The translations under genes and the position numbers were made by a program. A DNA stretch of 64,000 bases. It comes from Aquabacterium sp. A7-Y. Lineage in GTDB: Bacteria > Pseudomonadota > Gammaproteobacteria > Burkholderiales > Burkholderiaceae_C. The DNA lies in assembly GCF_026153205.1 (NCBI RefSeq), contig NZ_JAPFBW010000008.1, positions 124,001 through 188,000 of the forward strand, given 5' to 3'. Below are positions 25,023-34,020 of this stretch, piece after piece (position 1 is the first letter of the stretch; every line of letters begins with the position of its first letter). The notes beneath the pieces are model-generated. The model made no database searches, had not been told where the DNA came from, and saw only the letters and a list, made by a program, of their open reading frames with translations.

Positions 25023-26924
25023 TCAAGCGAGCTGCAATTCCGCGCCGGGCACGGCCTGGACTCTGGCCTGGAAGTCCTCAGGCTGGCCATCGAGGGTGCA
25101 GAGGATCACGTGCATGGGCCAGGTTTCGCGCGCGAGTCGATCAACGATGTCGGCCTGGTGGTTGCGCCAGCGTGCCCAGCCCGTCAGCTCCAGGCACAGC
25201 ACATAGGTCATCACGCTGTCATCGGCCGGCAGAACCCGGCGTACCAGCCAGGCCCGAGACACCCCTTTGCCGTGCTGCCGCACCAAGGCCAACGCCGTCG
25301 CCTGCGCGTCCTCGGGCAGCCCGGGCGCGCGCAGTTCGTGATGCGGTGACAGCTGCTCCAACTGGGCATGCCGCTCGATCTCCCAGCGGTGGCGCTCGTT
25401 CCAGCGCTGCTCGAAGCTGCCCGCGCGCTCGTCACGCCGCTCGCGCAGGAAGGCGAAGGCTTTTTCGCAGGCCGGCTTGGTCGCGTCCGCATCGAGCGCC
25501 ATGGTGCGTTCGAGCAGGGCCAGGCCTTCGGCATCACCCTGGTCCAGGCGCACGCAGCCCTCGAGGTAAAGCCCGAGGGCGTGGTCGGCATGCTGCGCGT
25601 TGAAGGCGACCAGGGCGGGCAGATGATCGTCCTGCGGCTCCAGCTGCAGCCGCAACTGCAGGGTCTCGATCCGCTCGTCGACGCCGGGCTCGGCCAGCGC
25701 CTGCAGTTCGTCGAGGCGGGCACGCTTGGCCTGCCACTGGTCATGGTGCTGGCGCCAGCGTTCCACCACCTCGGCATGCCATTGCCTCTGGAAGGCCTGG
25801 CGCAGCCGGCCCGCCTCGCTGCCCAGCCAGACCTGGGCGGCAGAGGCGCCGGCGAGCGGCGCGGGCAGAGCCGGTGCGGCCTGGCTGTCACGATCGCCCA
25901 GCGCGACGATACGCTTGCGCAGCACGGGGTGGGTGTCCATGGCCCGGCCCTCGCGGTCCAGTGCACGCTGCAGCCACTGCTGCGCATGCTCGGCCGGCGG
26001 CGGCATGACGGCCCGGTGGGCCCATTGCTCGGCCAGGTCGGCCGGAGGGGTGGGCTCACGGCGCGCGGCAGCGAAGGTGTCCTCGAGGAAGCGGTCGTAG
26101 GCGGCCGCGCTCACATTGACGCGCTTCAGCGCGCTCACCGCCGTCGCCGCACCGACCAGCTCGGCCGAGGCCGCGTCGGCCTGGTACTCCTGGGCGCGCG
26201 CCAACACGAAGGTGTAGGCATTGAAATACGGCGCATACCACCCGACCAGGCGCCCCAGCCAGCGGCCGCCAAAGCCCTGCCATTGCTCGGACAGGGCCTG
26301 GATGCTGCCCCAGGTGTTGCGCAGCCGGTAGATGAAGGCGCCGAAGCTGCCGTGCGAGCCCGCGAGGTGGCCGTATTCGTGCGCCACGACCGCCAGGGCC
26401 TCCTGCGGCGACAGGCTCTCCAGCAGGGGCAAGCCCAGCAGCAGGTAGTTGCGCGGCCAGCCGAACAGGCCGAACAGCGGACGCTGGACCACCGCGGCGT
26501 TGAGGTCGTCGGTGATCAGCACGTGGTGGAAACGCGGCCCGCGCATGCGTTGGCGCATGTCGGCCAGGGCCGCATACAAGGCGGGTGCCTGGGCGGCGCT
26601 CAGCTCGCGGCCCTGGGGCGGGGGAAAGCGCGTGAACAGGGCCGACAGCGACGATTTCAGCAGCAGCCACAGCGGGATGGCGAGCAGCACCAGCAGCTTG
26701 CCGAGCTTGAACAGCACGATGATGGCCTTGCCGCCGGTGAGCACCGCGGCCACCAGCAGCCCGCCGATCAGCAGCAAGGCCAGGCCGGCAAAACCGAGGA
26801 TCAGCGCCAGGATGGCAAAGCCCAGCAACGCGAGCAGACCGACCTTGAGTTGATAGACCCCGAGCGACCGCTGGCTTTCGGCCTCCAGGCGCGCGACCAT
26901 GCGCTCGAATTGCGCGATCTCCAT
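25023..26924 (-). CDS. M48-family membrane metalloprotease
   Basis: About 633 residues. Two or three N-terminal membrane helices (about 26-90) precede a Zn-protease domain with HEYGH (H182, E183, H186) and a later glutamate region (ARAQEYQADAASAELVG) giving the third ligand. A long C-terminal part with helical repeats follows (LQLRLQLEPQDDHLPALVAFNAQHADHA), TPR-like. Related to HtpX/BepA-type quality-control proteases. The ATG at 26924 follows AGGGA; an in-frame GTG at 26939 is the alternative. Confidence 0.87.
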   Translation of the reverse strand: MEIAQFERMVARLEAESQRSLGVYQLKVGLLALLGFAILALILGFAGLALLLIGGLLVAAVLTGGKAIIVLFKLGKLLVLLAIPLWLLLKSSLSALFTRFPPPQGRELSAAQAPALYAALADMRQRMRGPRFHHVLITDDLNAAVVQRPLFGLFGWPRNYLLLGLPLLESLSPQEALAVVAHEYGHLAGSHGSFGAFIYRLRNTWGSIQALSEQWQGFGGRWLGRLVGWYAPYFNAYTFVLARAQEYQADAASAELVGAATAVSALKRVNVSAAAYDRFLEDTFAAARREPTPPADLAEQWAHRAVMPPPAEHAQQWLQRALDREGRAMDTHPVLRKRIVALGDRDSQAAPALPAPLAGASAAQVWLGSEAGRLRQAFQRQWHAEVVERWRQHHDQWQAKRARLDELQALAEPGVDERIETLQLRLQLEPQDDHLPALVAFNAQHADHALGLYLEGCVRLDQGDAEGLALLERTMALDADATKPACEKAFAFLRERRDERAGSFEQRWNERHRWEIERHAQLEQLSPHHELRAPGLPEDAQATALALVRQHGKGVSRAWLVRRVLPADDSVMTYVLCLELTGWARWRNHQADIVDRLARETWPMHVILCTLDGQPEDFQARVQAVPGAELQLA

Positions 26925-27200
26925 CTCCGCTTCCCTCACCCTTGCCTTGTCTTGTGCAAGGAATTGTGCTCACGAGTCGGCCGTTTGATCAAGGGTGGGC
27001 ACGACATCCGGCTGCAGGGCGAAAGCCGTTCAGTGATGAAAGTCCTCCCGAAACTCACACCCGTGTGCCCACCAAGGCCCACCGATAATGGTGGCTTTTC
27101 GCTCGCTCCCCGGCATGCCCTTGACCCTCGACGACCCAACCGCCGGAATCTCCCGCGATCACGGAGATCCGCTGCTCGCCACCCGAAGGGATTTCGCGAC

Positions 27201-27956
27201 ATGAAGTCCCTCCCGAAAAGACAGCAGGCGCAGGTCGAGGGCCATGCACTGAGCTACACGATGTCCGGCAGCGGCCGCCCCACCCTCGTGCTCATCAACG
27301 GCGCCGGCGGGCCCATCGAAGGATGGTTCAGGCTCTATCCCGCCATCGAGCAACTCGGCACGGTCCTCGCGTATGACCGCCCGGGTGTCGGCGCGAGCGG
27401 CCCGCCCCGGGTGCCGCAGACCGGGCGGGCGGTCGTGGGCCTCCTGCGCGGCCTGCTGGAGCGCATCGGCGCGACACCGCCTTACGTGCTCGTGGCGCAT
27501 TCCTTCGGCGGGCTGCACGCCCAGCTGTTCGCCCGCCTCCATCCCGACGAGGTGGCCGGCGTGGTGTTCCTCGAGGCGACCGCTCCGCAGGACGTCGGCA
27601 GCATCAAGCAGCACCAGGGGGCCGGGCTGCGCGTGCTCCATGCCGTGCTCGGGCGGTTCGCCCGTCGGCATCCGTTCGACGAAGTCGCCCATGAGGTGAC
27701 CACGGTCCAGGAACTGGCGACGGCACCGGCCTTTCCGCAGGTGCCGGTCTGCGTCGTCTCGGGCGCCAAGCGGCCACCGTCCTTTCTGTTCCCCCCGGAA
27801 GCCGCACGCCTGCGGCAGCAGCACCAGCAAGGACTGGCCTCGCTGTCCTCAAAAGGTCAACAGGTCATCGCGACGTCGAGCGGGCACTTTCCGCAAATGA
27901 GCCAGCCGGAGCTGGTGCTGCGCGTCATCGCCGAGGTCGCGGCAGCGGCGCGGTGA
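27201..27956 (+). CDS. alpha/beta hydrolase
   Basis: 251 residues. The oxyanion region (LINGAGGPIEGW), nucleophile Ser101 in VAHSFGG and a late catalytic His229 in SSGHFPQM are visible, in canonical order. The GxSxG is changed to A-H-S-F-G, common in this superfamily. Probably an esterase/lipase-like enzyme; substrate unknown. The start at 27201 begins MKSLPKRQQ after a CGAAGGGA-like Shine-Dalgarno; the open frame extends far upstream but is antisense to the M48 gene. Confidence 0.85.
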   Translation: MKSLPKRQQAQVEGHALSYTMSGSGRPTLVLINGAGGPIEGWFRLYPAIEQLGTVLAYDRPGVGASGPPRVPQTGRAVVGLLRGLLERIGATPPYVLVAHSFGGLHAQLFARLHPDEVAGVVFLEATAPQDVGSIKQHQGAGLRVLHAVLGRFARRHPFDEVAHEVTTVQELATAPAFPQVPVCVVSGAKRPPSFLFPPEAARLRQQHQQGLASLSSKGQQVIATSSGHFPQMSQPELVLRVIAEVAAAAR

Positions 27957-27984
27957 AAAGCGCCGCCGGCCTTTCGTTCTCGAC

Positions 27985-28437
27985 CTATTGCGCGTGCTCG
28001 ACGTGTACTGACGTGTAGGACTTGGCTTCCGCGAGCCAGCTGACATTCCGCACCTCGGGCTCGTCTTTCGAGAAGACGCTGACACAGCCGTTGCCGGTGA
28101 CGACCAGCCACTCCCTGCGGGGATGCTCGAAGCCCTGCAGGCCGGATTCTTCGTCGGCCCACCCGCCTTGCTGGACTTCGAGCACATAGGAGTCGCCGGG
28201 GAAGGCGTCCGAACTCCAATACCTGCAAAGGTCGAGTTCGTCCAGGTAACGGAAGCCGGAGGCTTCGCTGAACACCACTTCCAGCCCCACGACCTTGCCA
28301 CTCCCCCGCAGTTCGCAGGCGAGCGTGAGCTCGAGACGCCCTTCGGAGAAACGCAAGGTCGTGACGTCCGAGATGGGGTGGACGCCGCGGGCGGCACGGA
28401 ACGGGATTGCCTTGAGACGCAGACCAGAGCGAGACAT
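27985..28437 (-). CDS. hypothetical protein
   Basis: 150 residues, soluble, beta-rich with alternating hydrophobic strands (RLELTLACELRGSGKVVGLEVVF), no signal peptide. No family recognised. It converges on the alpha/beta hydrolase gene. Good codon bias supports it as real. Confidence 0.6.
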   Translation of the reverse strand: MSRSGLRLKAIPFRAARGVHPISDVTTLRFSEGRLELTLACELRGSGKVVGLEVVFSEASGFRYLDELDLCRYWSSDAFPGDSYVLEVQQGGWADEESGLQGFEHPRREWLVVTGNGCVSVFSKDEPEVRNVSWLAEAKSYTSVHVEHAQ

Positions 28438-28643
28438 TGAAAAATGACCGACAGTGGGGACCAGGTCCCATCCTAGCCAGCAGGGAACGGGCCGAACCGG
28501 GGCGCATGACGTACGGCGCGCCTCAACGCATCGCCGGCACGGGGTGCTGGTATCGCGGGGCCATGCCTCGACCTTACATGCCGATCAGCACGAGGAGCGG
28601 CCGGCCCTGCGGCATGGCGGCCGCAGGCAGCTCGCTTCTTCCG

Positions 28644-29000
28644 TCAGACCACCCGCCTGGGGGCTGCGGTGCGCACGTCACCGCTGTTCGGCGTTCCGGT
28701 CGGCTCGATCAGGAGGAGATGCACTTCCTCCTCGGCCCGGGGGCGGTGTTCGACGCCGCGAGGCACGACAAACACCTGGCCCGCGCCGAGTTCCACCGTG
28801 CCGTCGGGGAGGTCGATGCACAAGCGGCCTTTCAAGACGAGGAAAAAGTCGTCCGTGTCGGTGTGAACGTGCCAGCGGTACTCGCCCTGGACTTTCACGA
28901 CCATGACGTCGTGGCCGTTGAATTCCGCAACGGTGCGCGGCGCCCAGTGGTCGTGGAAGCGGGTCAGTTTGTCGCCGAGATCGACAGCGGCATGAGGCAT
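28644..29000 (-). CDS. cupin-domain protein
   Basis: 118 residues forming a single cupin barrel. First motif RWHVHTDTDDFFLVLKGRL with two His metal ligands; second motif GQVFVVPRGVEHRPRA with the third His. These small cupins often act as sugar/acid isomerases, dioxygenase-like enzymes or sensors. AGGAG precedes the ATG at 29000. It is divergent from an AraC gene 70 bases away, which likely regulates it. Confidence 0.85.
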   Translation of the reverse strand: MPHAAVDLGDKLTRFHDHWAPRTVAEFNGHDVMVVKVQGEYRWHVHTDTDDFFLVLKGRLCIDLPDGTVELGAGQVFVVPRGVEHRPRAEEEVHLLLIEPTGTPNSGDVRTAAPRRVV

Positions 29001-29070
29001 GAGAACTCCTGGAGTTGGCGGACTGCTCAGTGTCTTGTCACGTCCCCCGGCCGTCTTGTACGCTTGTTGC

Positions 29071-29943
29071 ATGCATGACGGTGTCCTGCCTTCTCCCCGC
29101 GACTGGGCCCACTTTTCCCCCGCGTCGCTTCCCGGCGTCACGCTGCTGAAGGCCCGCTTCATGCGCCATGCCTTCGAGCGCCACAGCCACGACACCTATT
29201 CCATCGGCGTCACGACCGGCGGCGTCCAAAGCTTCAACTGCAGGGGGCGGCGGCATGACAGCTGCCCCGGCAATGTGATTCTCTTCAACCCCGACGAGCC
29301 TCACGACGGTCAAAGCGGCTCCGAGCGCGGTTTCGAATACGCCATCCTCTACCTGTCCCCGGACACCCTGAACCGGCTTGCCGACGAGCGCGTGAAGGGG
29401 AGCGCCGGCCGCTACTTCAGATCGACAGTGGTCGAGGACCTGCCCGCGGGCCAGGAGGTCCTGCGTGCCGTGAAAGCCGCCGGCCAAAGCCAGGAATCGC
29501 TGCGCGCCGAGATCCTGCTCGCACGGCTCGTGACCACACTGCTGAGCCGCCACGCGGACACGAGGCCGCTTCCCGCGCCACCGAGTCCGGGGCACCGCCG
29601 CATGGAGGCGGTGCGCGACTACATCGATGCGCACTTCAGCGAAGACTTGACGGTTGCACACCTGGCGCAGGTGGCCGGGCTCTCCCGGGCACACCTGACG
29701 CGGGCCTACACCTCGACCTTCGGCGTGCCGCCGCATGTCTACCTCAACAGCGTCCGGCTCCGGCACGCGCAATGGGCGCTGCGCCAGGGACAGCCTGCGG
29801 CGGCCGCTGCCCTGGCGGCGGGCTTCGCGGACCAGAGCCACTTCACGCGGCGCTTCAAGGGCGCCGTCGGCCTGACCCCGGCAGCCTGGGCTCGTCAAAT
29901 GGCAGGGCCTGGTGGCAAGGGGGTCGCTGCTTCGGGCGCATGA
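29071..29943 (+). CDS. AraC-family transcriptional regulator
   Basis: 290 residues. N-terminal AraC-type cupin sensor (about 20-165; HSHDTYSIGVTTGG, NVILFNPDEPHDG) and C-terminal double helix-turn-helix (about 188-280; DLTVAHLAQVAGLSRAHLTR and AAALAAGFADQSHFTRRFK). Divergent from the cupin gene and probably its activator. The ATG at 29071 is taken because the family-typical N-terminus starts there. Confidence 0.9.
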   Translation: MHDGVLPSPRDWAHFSPASLPGVTLLKARFMRHAFERHSHDTYSIGVTTGGVQSFNCRGRRHDSCPGNVILFNPDEPHDGQSGSERGFEYAILYLSPDTLNRLADERVKGSAGRYFRSTVVEDLPAGQEVLRAVKAAGQSQESLRAEILLARLVTTLLSRHADTRPLPAPPSPGHRRMEAVRDYIDAHFSEDLTVAHLAQVAGLSRAHLTRAYTSTFGVPPHVYLNSVRLRHAQWALRQGQPAAAAALAAGFADQSHFTRRFKGAVGLTPAAWARQMAGPGGKGVAASGA

Positions 29944-29981
29944 AGGGGAGACGGGCTCAGGGTGGAGACGATACGCCCATG

Positions 29982-30009
29982 AAAAAACGCGGCACGAAGC
30001 CGCGTTTTT
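29982..30009. terminator. bidirectional intrinsic terminator
   Basis: AAAAACGCGG pairs with CCGCGTTTTT around a short CACGAAG-type loop. A-rich and T-rich flanks make it work on both strands, placed between the converging AraC and cold-shock genes. Confidence 0.85.
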
Positions 30010-30053
30010 CGCTGGGGCCTGCCGCCCGTGCAGGGCACAGGCGCCCCGTCTTT

Positions 30054-30266
30054 TTACAGCGCGCGAATGTTCGACGCTTGAGGGCCCTTCAGGCCCTGCT
30101 TCACTTCGAATTCGACGCGCTGGTTTTCCTGCAGGCTGCGGAAGCCGCCGGAGCCGGCGATTTCCTTGAAGTGGGCAAACAGGTCCTTGCCGCCGGTGTC
30201 AGGCGTGATGAAGCCAAAGCCCTTGCCGTCGTCGAACCATTTCACGGTGCCAGTTTCGGTTGTCAT
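30054..30266 (-). CDS. CspA-family cold-shock protein
   Basis: 70 residues, single-strand nucleic-acid-binding OB fold. RNP1 is KGFGFITP and RNP2 is LFAHF. It acts as an RNA chaperone and antiterminator in cold or stationary phase. The ATG at 30266 follows AAGGAA. A long AT-richer leader with hairpins lies upstream and a strong terminator downstream, so it is a monocistronic unit. Confidence 0.95.
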   Translation of the reverse strand: MTTETGTVKWFDDGKGFGFITPDTGGKDLFAHFKEIAGSGGFRSLQENQRVEFEVKQGLKGPQASNIRAL

Positions 30267-30305
30267 GGATGAAATTCCTTCAGTGGTTAGGAAAAGAAAA
30301 AGAAA

Positions 30306-30394
30306 TTCGCGCAAGACAATCGCGCGAACCAGAAACACTCAAGAAACGTCAAACCGGGATTTCAACCTAGGCCGGCTCCGCGACAAGGTCGCGG
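30306..30394 (-). promoter_or_regulatory. structured 5' leader of the cold-shock gene
   Basis: Two perfect inverted repeats lie in the roughly 220-base region upstream of the start: TTCGCGC/GCGCGAA (30306-30312 and 30322-30328) and CCGCGAC/GTCGCGG (30378-30384 and 30388-30394). Long structured leaders that refold with temperature are known for cspA genes. A TTGACG lies between the hairpins on the minus strand, but no clear -10 partner was found. Confidence 0.5.
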
Positions 30395-30487
30395 AACGGA
30401 ACGGGATAAGACCTTGAAGAAACGGTCTTGTGTATGTCTGAGCCGCTAATGTAGTCGTTTGTCCACAATCGGCCCAGTGAAGTAAGC

Positions 30488-30805
30488 CTATACCCCTTCT
30501 CGGCGCTGCGGCATTGCATCGCCCGCGCTCTGCCCGGCCACCTCGGCACCCTCCCTGACCGTGAACAGCAGAAGGGCCGGCGGATTGTCGTAGGCGGGCT
30601 CGGCGTACGCATACACCGCCAGGAGCTTCATGGGACCGCTCCAGTCGAGCACCTCGATGCGCCTGACCTCATACCCCTCGGTCTTGTACGCAGCACAGAT
30701 CGCGCTCTGGGCACCGGCCAGGGTGTTCTCGTGGACCGGTATCTCGATGCCGCCGGCGTCGCTCCGCGTGAACGGCGCACCGTTGATGAGATAGACGAGA
30801 TTCAT
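30488..30805 (-). CDS. hypothetical small soluble protein
   Basis: 105 residues. Starts MNLVYLINGAPF, with GGAGGA just upstream. Contains a Ser-Asp-Ala-Gly-Gly turn and beta-strand-rich mid part (EVLDWSGPMKLLAVYAYAEP). No family recognised; codon bias and start are good. Confidence 0.65.
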   Translation of the reverse strand: MNLVYLINGAPFTRSDAGGIEIPVHENTLAGAQSAICAAYKTEGYEVRRIEVLDWSGPMKLLAVYAYAEPAYDNPPALLLFTVREGAEVAGQSAGDAMPQRREGV

Positions 30806-30947
30806 GCTTTCCTCCCCGGGACGCCGCCACACGCGGTATGCCCGCAGTCAACGTCCTTGCGTCCATTTTATGGGACACCGCGTGCCAGTCGTGCCGGGAA
30901 GGCTGTCTCAACCGGTCCCCCGATCGAGACGGCGGCGGTCGCAGCCT

Positions 30948-32096
30948 TCAATTGAGGATGCGCCCGCCCGCCCCGATCACGCTGATTTCGACATAAGCCG
31001 AACCCGAATTGCTGCCCGGCAGGTAGGCAATACGGTAGCCGCCGAGGTCGAAGGGGCCGCTGCGCAGGGCCGCAATGAGCTTCTCGCGGGTGGGCAGGGG
31101 GCCGGCGCGTTCGAGCGCCGACACCATCAGCTTCGCGTTCAGGTAGCCCTCCAGACCGTAGTAGGACAGCGGCGATCCCTTTGCGTGCGCCGCCATCGCG
31201 CGCTTGTACTCGCGCACCACATCGAGCTTGTCGGCCCATGGGTAGGGAATCACCTGAGCCACTTGGATGCCGCGCGAGTCCTCGGCGCCCAGCTCGGCCA
31301 CCAGCTGGTCGGTGCCCACCGGCGAGAGCGCCACGAAATAAGGCTTTTCGCCCTGGTGGCGCATCTGCCGTATGAAAGCGGCCGTCGGGCGGTAGAGCGT
31401 CGCCATCACGACCGCCTGGGCCTCGGAGCCGGCAATGGCCGCCACGGCGGGAGCCACCTCCACCGAGTTGCGCGGCAGCGAAGCGACCGCCACCGGTTGC
31501 AGCTGGTACTCCTGGAGCGCCGCCTTCACACCCAGCAGACCGGCTTGACCGAAGCCGTCGTCCTGGTAGACCACGGCGATGCGCCGCACGCCCACGGTCA
31601 CCAGGTTCTTGACCACGGCGGCTGTTTCGTCGCCATAGCTCGCGCGCAGATGGAACATGTGGCGGTTGACCGGGGACCTGAGCACCTCCGCGCCGCTGAC
31701 CGTGCCGACCAGCGGCACGCCGGTCTGGTCGAGCACCGGCAGGACCGCCGTGGTCGAGGCGGTGCCGTAGAAGCCGAGCAGCGCGAACACGCGCTCCTGC
31801 TCGATCAGCCGCTTCGTGTTGGACACGGCGCGATCGACCTCATAGCCGTCGTCCAGCGCCACCAATTGCAGCTTGCGGCCCTGCACGCCGCCAGCGGCAT
31901 TGGTCTTGGCGAAATAGACCTCGACGCCTTCCCGCATCTGCTGTCCATAGGCACCGGTGGGTCCGGACAAAGGCGTGGACATGCCGAGCGTGATCTGTGA
32001 TGCCGTGATCCCATCGACACTGAACGCCGGCCACGCCGCCATCGCGCAAAAGGCTGCCAGCAGCAGGCGAAAGACGGTCGGCAATGGGTGGGACAT
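30948..32096 (-). CDS. ABC-transporter periplasmic binding protein, branched-chain amino acid (LivJ/UrtA) type
   Basis: 382 residues. Signal peptide to about 26 (AWPAFS), then a type I periplasmic binding fold (Peripla_BP_6): ITLGMSTPLSGPTGAYGQQMREGVEVYF, DDGYEVDRAVSNTKRLIEQE, and FALLGFYGTASTTAVLPVLD. It captures a small amphipathic ligand for an ABC importer, but no permease or ATPase lies nearby, so it is an orphan. The start at 32096 was chosen for its signal peptide; the open frame reaches 32237. Confidence 0.88.
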   Translation of the reverse strand: MSHPLPTVFRLLLAAFCAMAAWPAFSVDGITASQITLGMSTPLSGPTGAYGQQMREGVEVYFAKTNAAGGVQGRKLQLVALDDGYEVDRAVSNTKRLIEQERVFALLGFYGTASTTAVLPVLDQTGVPLVGTVSGAEVLRSPVNRHMFHLRASYGDETAAVVKNLVTVGVRRIAVVYQDDGFGQAGLLGVKAALQEYQLQPVAVASLPRNSVEVAPAVAAIAGSEAQAVVMATLYRPTAAFIRQMRHQGEKPYFVALSPVGTDQLVAELGAEDSRGIQVAQVIPYPWADKLDVVREYKRAMAAHAKGSPLSYYGLEGYLNAKLMVSALERAGPLPTREKLIAALRSGPFDLGGYRIAYLPGSNSGSAYVEISVIGAGGRILN

Positions 32097-32339
32097 GCGA
32101 GCTCGGCCTTTGATAGTCGAAGCGCGGCAGTGTTCCACAGCCACCCCGCACTGACCTTTCAGAATGCAACTGCCGTATGTAACCGCCCCCTTTCCAAGCG
32201 ACTTTGCCTTGCTTTCGCCAGCGCTTGACGGCACCATCTGCCGGCCACCATTCGTCCCCGTCGCCGGGACAGAAGCCGTAGCCTGGTGCCAGCTGCGGCT
32301 GCCGCCAGCCCCTCGGACCCGTGTTCAAGGAGCAGCTCC

Positions 32340-33209
32340 ATGCCTATCCGTCTGCATTCGCGCTGGGGCGCCTGCGGCCTCGCCGCCGCCCTCGCCCTGC
32401 CCGGCAGCGCCTGGTCCGGTGCCGTCGCCGTGGCTCGCCTCGACCACCTGCAGTTCACGCTGGTGGACCTGGCCCCCGACGACGGCATTGCGCCGTCCTT
32501 TTCTTTCGTGGCGGACCCGGACGCGCCCAACCGCCAGCGCACCGAGCTGACGGTCGATGTACAGAACAGCGTGCTGGGCACCAGCGATTCGGCCATCCAG
32601 GCCGACTTCTCCTTCATCGCCCCGCTGGATCTGGCCCGTTCCGTGGCGAACAACAGCGCCATCGCCCGGTCGACCGCCGATTCGCTGCACGCCGAGGCCA
32701 CCAGCCTGGAGCGCGGCAGCGCCAGCGCTTTCGCGTCGAGCGAAAGCAATGTCTTCTTTTCGGGTGACTTCGGACTGCAGCTGTCACCGATGAGCGCCAT
32801 CACCATCACGGCCGACGCGACGGTCACCGCGCTCGACACCGGCGAAGCGGGCGCTGAAGGTTTCGCCTTCGAGTTCGCACAGGCGGAAAGTTTCCTGCGC
32901 ATCCGCGCGGCCGACCCCGGCGACGGCAGCGGCCCGCAGGACAGCCTGAGCCAGCGCAGTGCAGTCACCACGGTGGACGCACTGGCCGATGTCGAGGATG
33001 CCTCCGGCGCCCTGTCGGTGAGCTTCCAGAACCTCGGCGCGGCCCCCTTGTATGGCTATCTTTCGGCGCGCTCGACGGCGTCCGCCTTCGGCGTGACGGC
33101 CGCAGTGCCCGAGCCGTCCAGCTGGGCACTCGCATTGACCGGATTGGCGGCACTGGCGGCAAGAGGCCGCCGCCGTGCAGGACGTGAGCCCGGCGCTCTC
33201 AAGCGCTAG
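32340..33209 (+). CDS. PEP-CTERM surface protein
   Basis: 289 residues. Signal peptide to about 27, Ser/Thr/Ala-rich beta domain, and a tail VPEPSSWALALTGLAALAA followed by RGRRRAGRE, the sorting signal for exosortase. AAGGAG at 32327-32332 precedes the ATG at 32340. Its TAG overlaps the TAG of the convergent PEP-CTERM gene inside the palindrome GCGCTAGCGC. Confidence 0.87.
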   Translation: MPIRLHSRWGACGLAAALALPGSAWSGAVAVARLDHLQFTLVDLAPDDGIAPSFSFVADPDAPNRQRTELTVDVQNSVLGTSDSAIQADFSFIAPLDLARSVANNSAIARSTADSLHAEATSLERGSASAFASSESNVFFSGDFGLQLSPMSAITITADATVTALDTGEAGAEGFAFEFAQAESFLRIRAADPGDGSGPQDSLSQRSAVTTVDALADVEDASGALSVSFQNLGAAPLYGYLSARSTASAFGVTAAVPEPSSWALALTGLAALAARGRRRAGREPGALKR

Positions 33210-33883
33210 CGCTGCCGTCGGCATCCCGCCAGACCGAGCGCCGCCAGGCCCAGCAGGCCCAGCGCGGCGGTCGAAGGCTCGGGCACCGGGGCGAAGGTGG
33301 TGAAGCTGTCGACCCCGGTCTCCAGGTGCGAAGGCGTGAGGTCGACCGTGCCGGTGCCGCTTTCGGCATAGGCGGTCGCGTCGGTATCGACGAAAAAGAA
33401 GCGCGAACTTTCGCCCTCGTTGAGCTCGAAGCCGAAGTCGAACTGCACCGCGTTGCCGTCGACGCTGCGCGTGGCGGACTGCACGCCTTCGTCACCCAGG
33501 CCATCGATGCGCCAGCCGGCATTCGTTGCGAAGCCGGCCAAGCCGTCGCGCCGCAGCGTGACCGGATAGCCGGTCGGCTTGTCGAGCACCGTGACGCGAT
33601 AGTAGAAGTCATAGGTGCCGTCGTCCGCGAGGACCACCCGGTCCTGAATCTCCAAGGAGAAGCTTTGCCCACTTTGGGCAAAGGTCCCGGAGACGCTGCG
33701 CATCACGTCTTCGACCACTGTCCCCGCCAGCTGGGGTTCGGCGGCCACGGTCGTTCCCGGCAAGGGCGACACGAAGTCGCCCGGACTGAGCGGTACGGCC
33801 TGCGCAGCCGTGGCGCAGGCCAGGGTCAAGGCGCCGAGGGCGGCGAGCAGGGGGAGGCAGGGGCGACGGGCGATAGTGAGCAT
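33206..33883 (-). CDS. PEP-CTERM surface protein
   Basis: 225 residues. Signal peptide to about 29, a beta-sandwich-like domain (TYDFYYRVTVLDKPTGYPV), and a tail VPEPSTAALGLLGLAALGL followed by AGCRRQR. GGGAGAA precedes the ATG at 33883. It is tail-to-tail with another PEP-CTERM gene, sharing four bases, so neither has room for an intrinsic terminator. Confidence 0.87.
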   Translation of the reverse strand: MLTIARRPCLPLLAALGALTLACATAAQAVPLSPGDFVSPLPGTTVAAEPQLAGTVVEDVMRSVSGTFAQSGQSFSLEIQDRVVLADDGTYDFYYRVTVLDKPTGYPVTLRRDGLAGFATNAGWRIDGLGDEGVQSATRSVDGNAVQFDFGFELNEGESSRFFFVDTDATAYAESGTGTVDLTPSHLETGVDSFTTFAPVPEPSTAALGLLGLAALGLAGCRRQR

Positions 33884-34020
33884 GGGCTTCTCCCGAAGTT
33901 TGTGCCAGCACCTTAGCCGTTTGTCGGTCCGCTGACCAGGCTCGGTTACCACCGATAGCCGGCATGCAGGGCGAAGCCGCCGGCGTCTTGCTCCCGGGGC
34001 ACCGGACGGCGCCGGTGGGT

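Noticed and set aside
25368-27200. 862-residue plus-strand frame reaching into the hydrolase gene
   Set aside because: The first 600 residues are the antisense of the M48 gene; only the part from 27201 is real.
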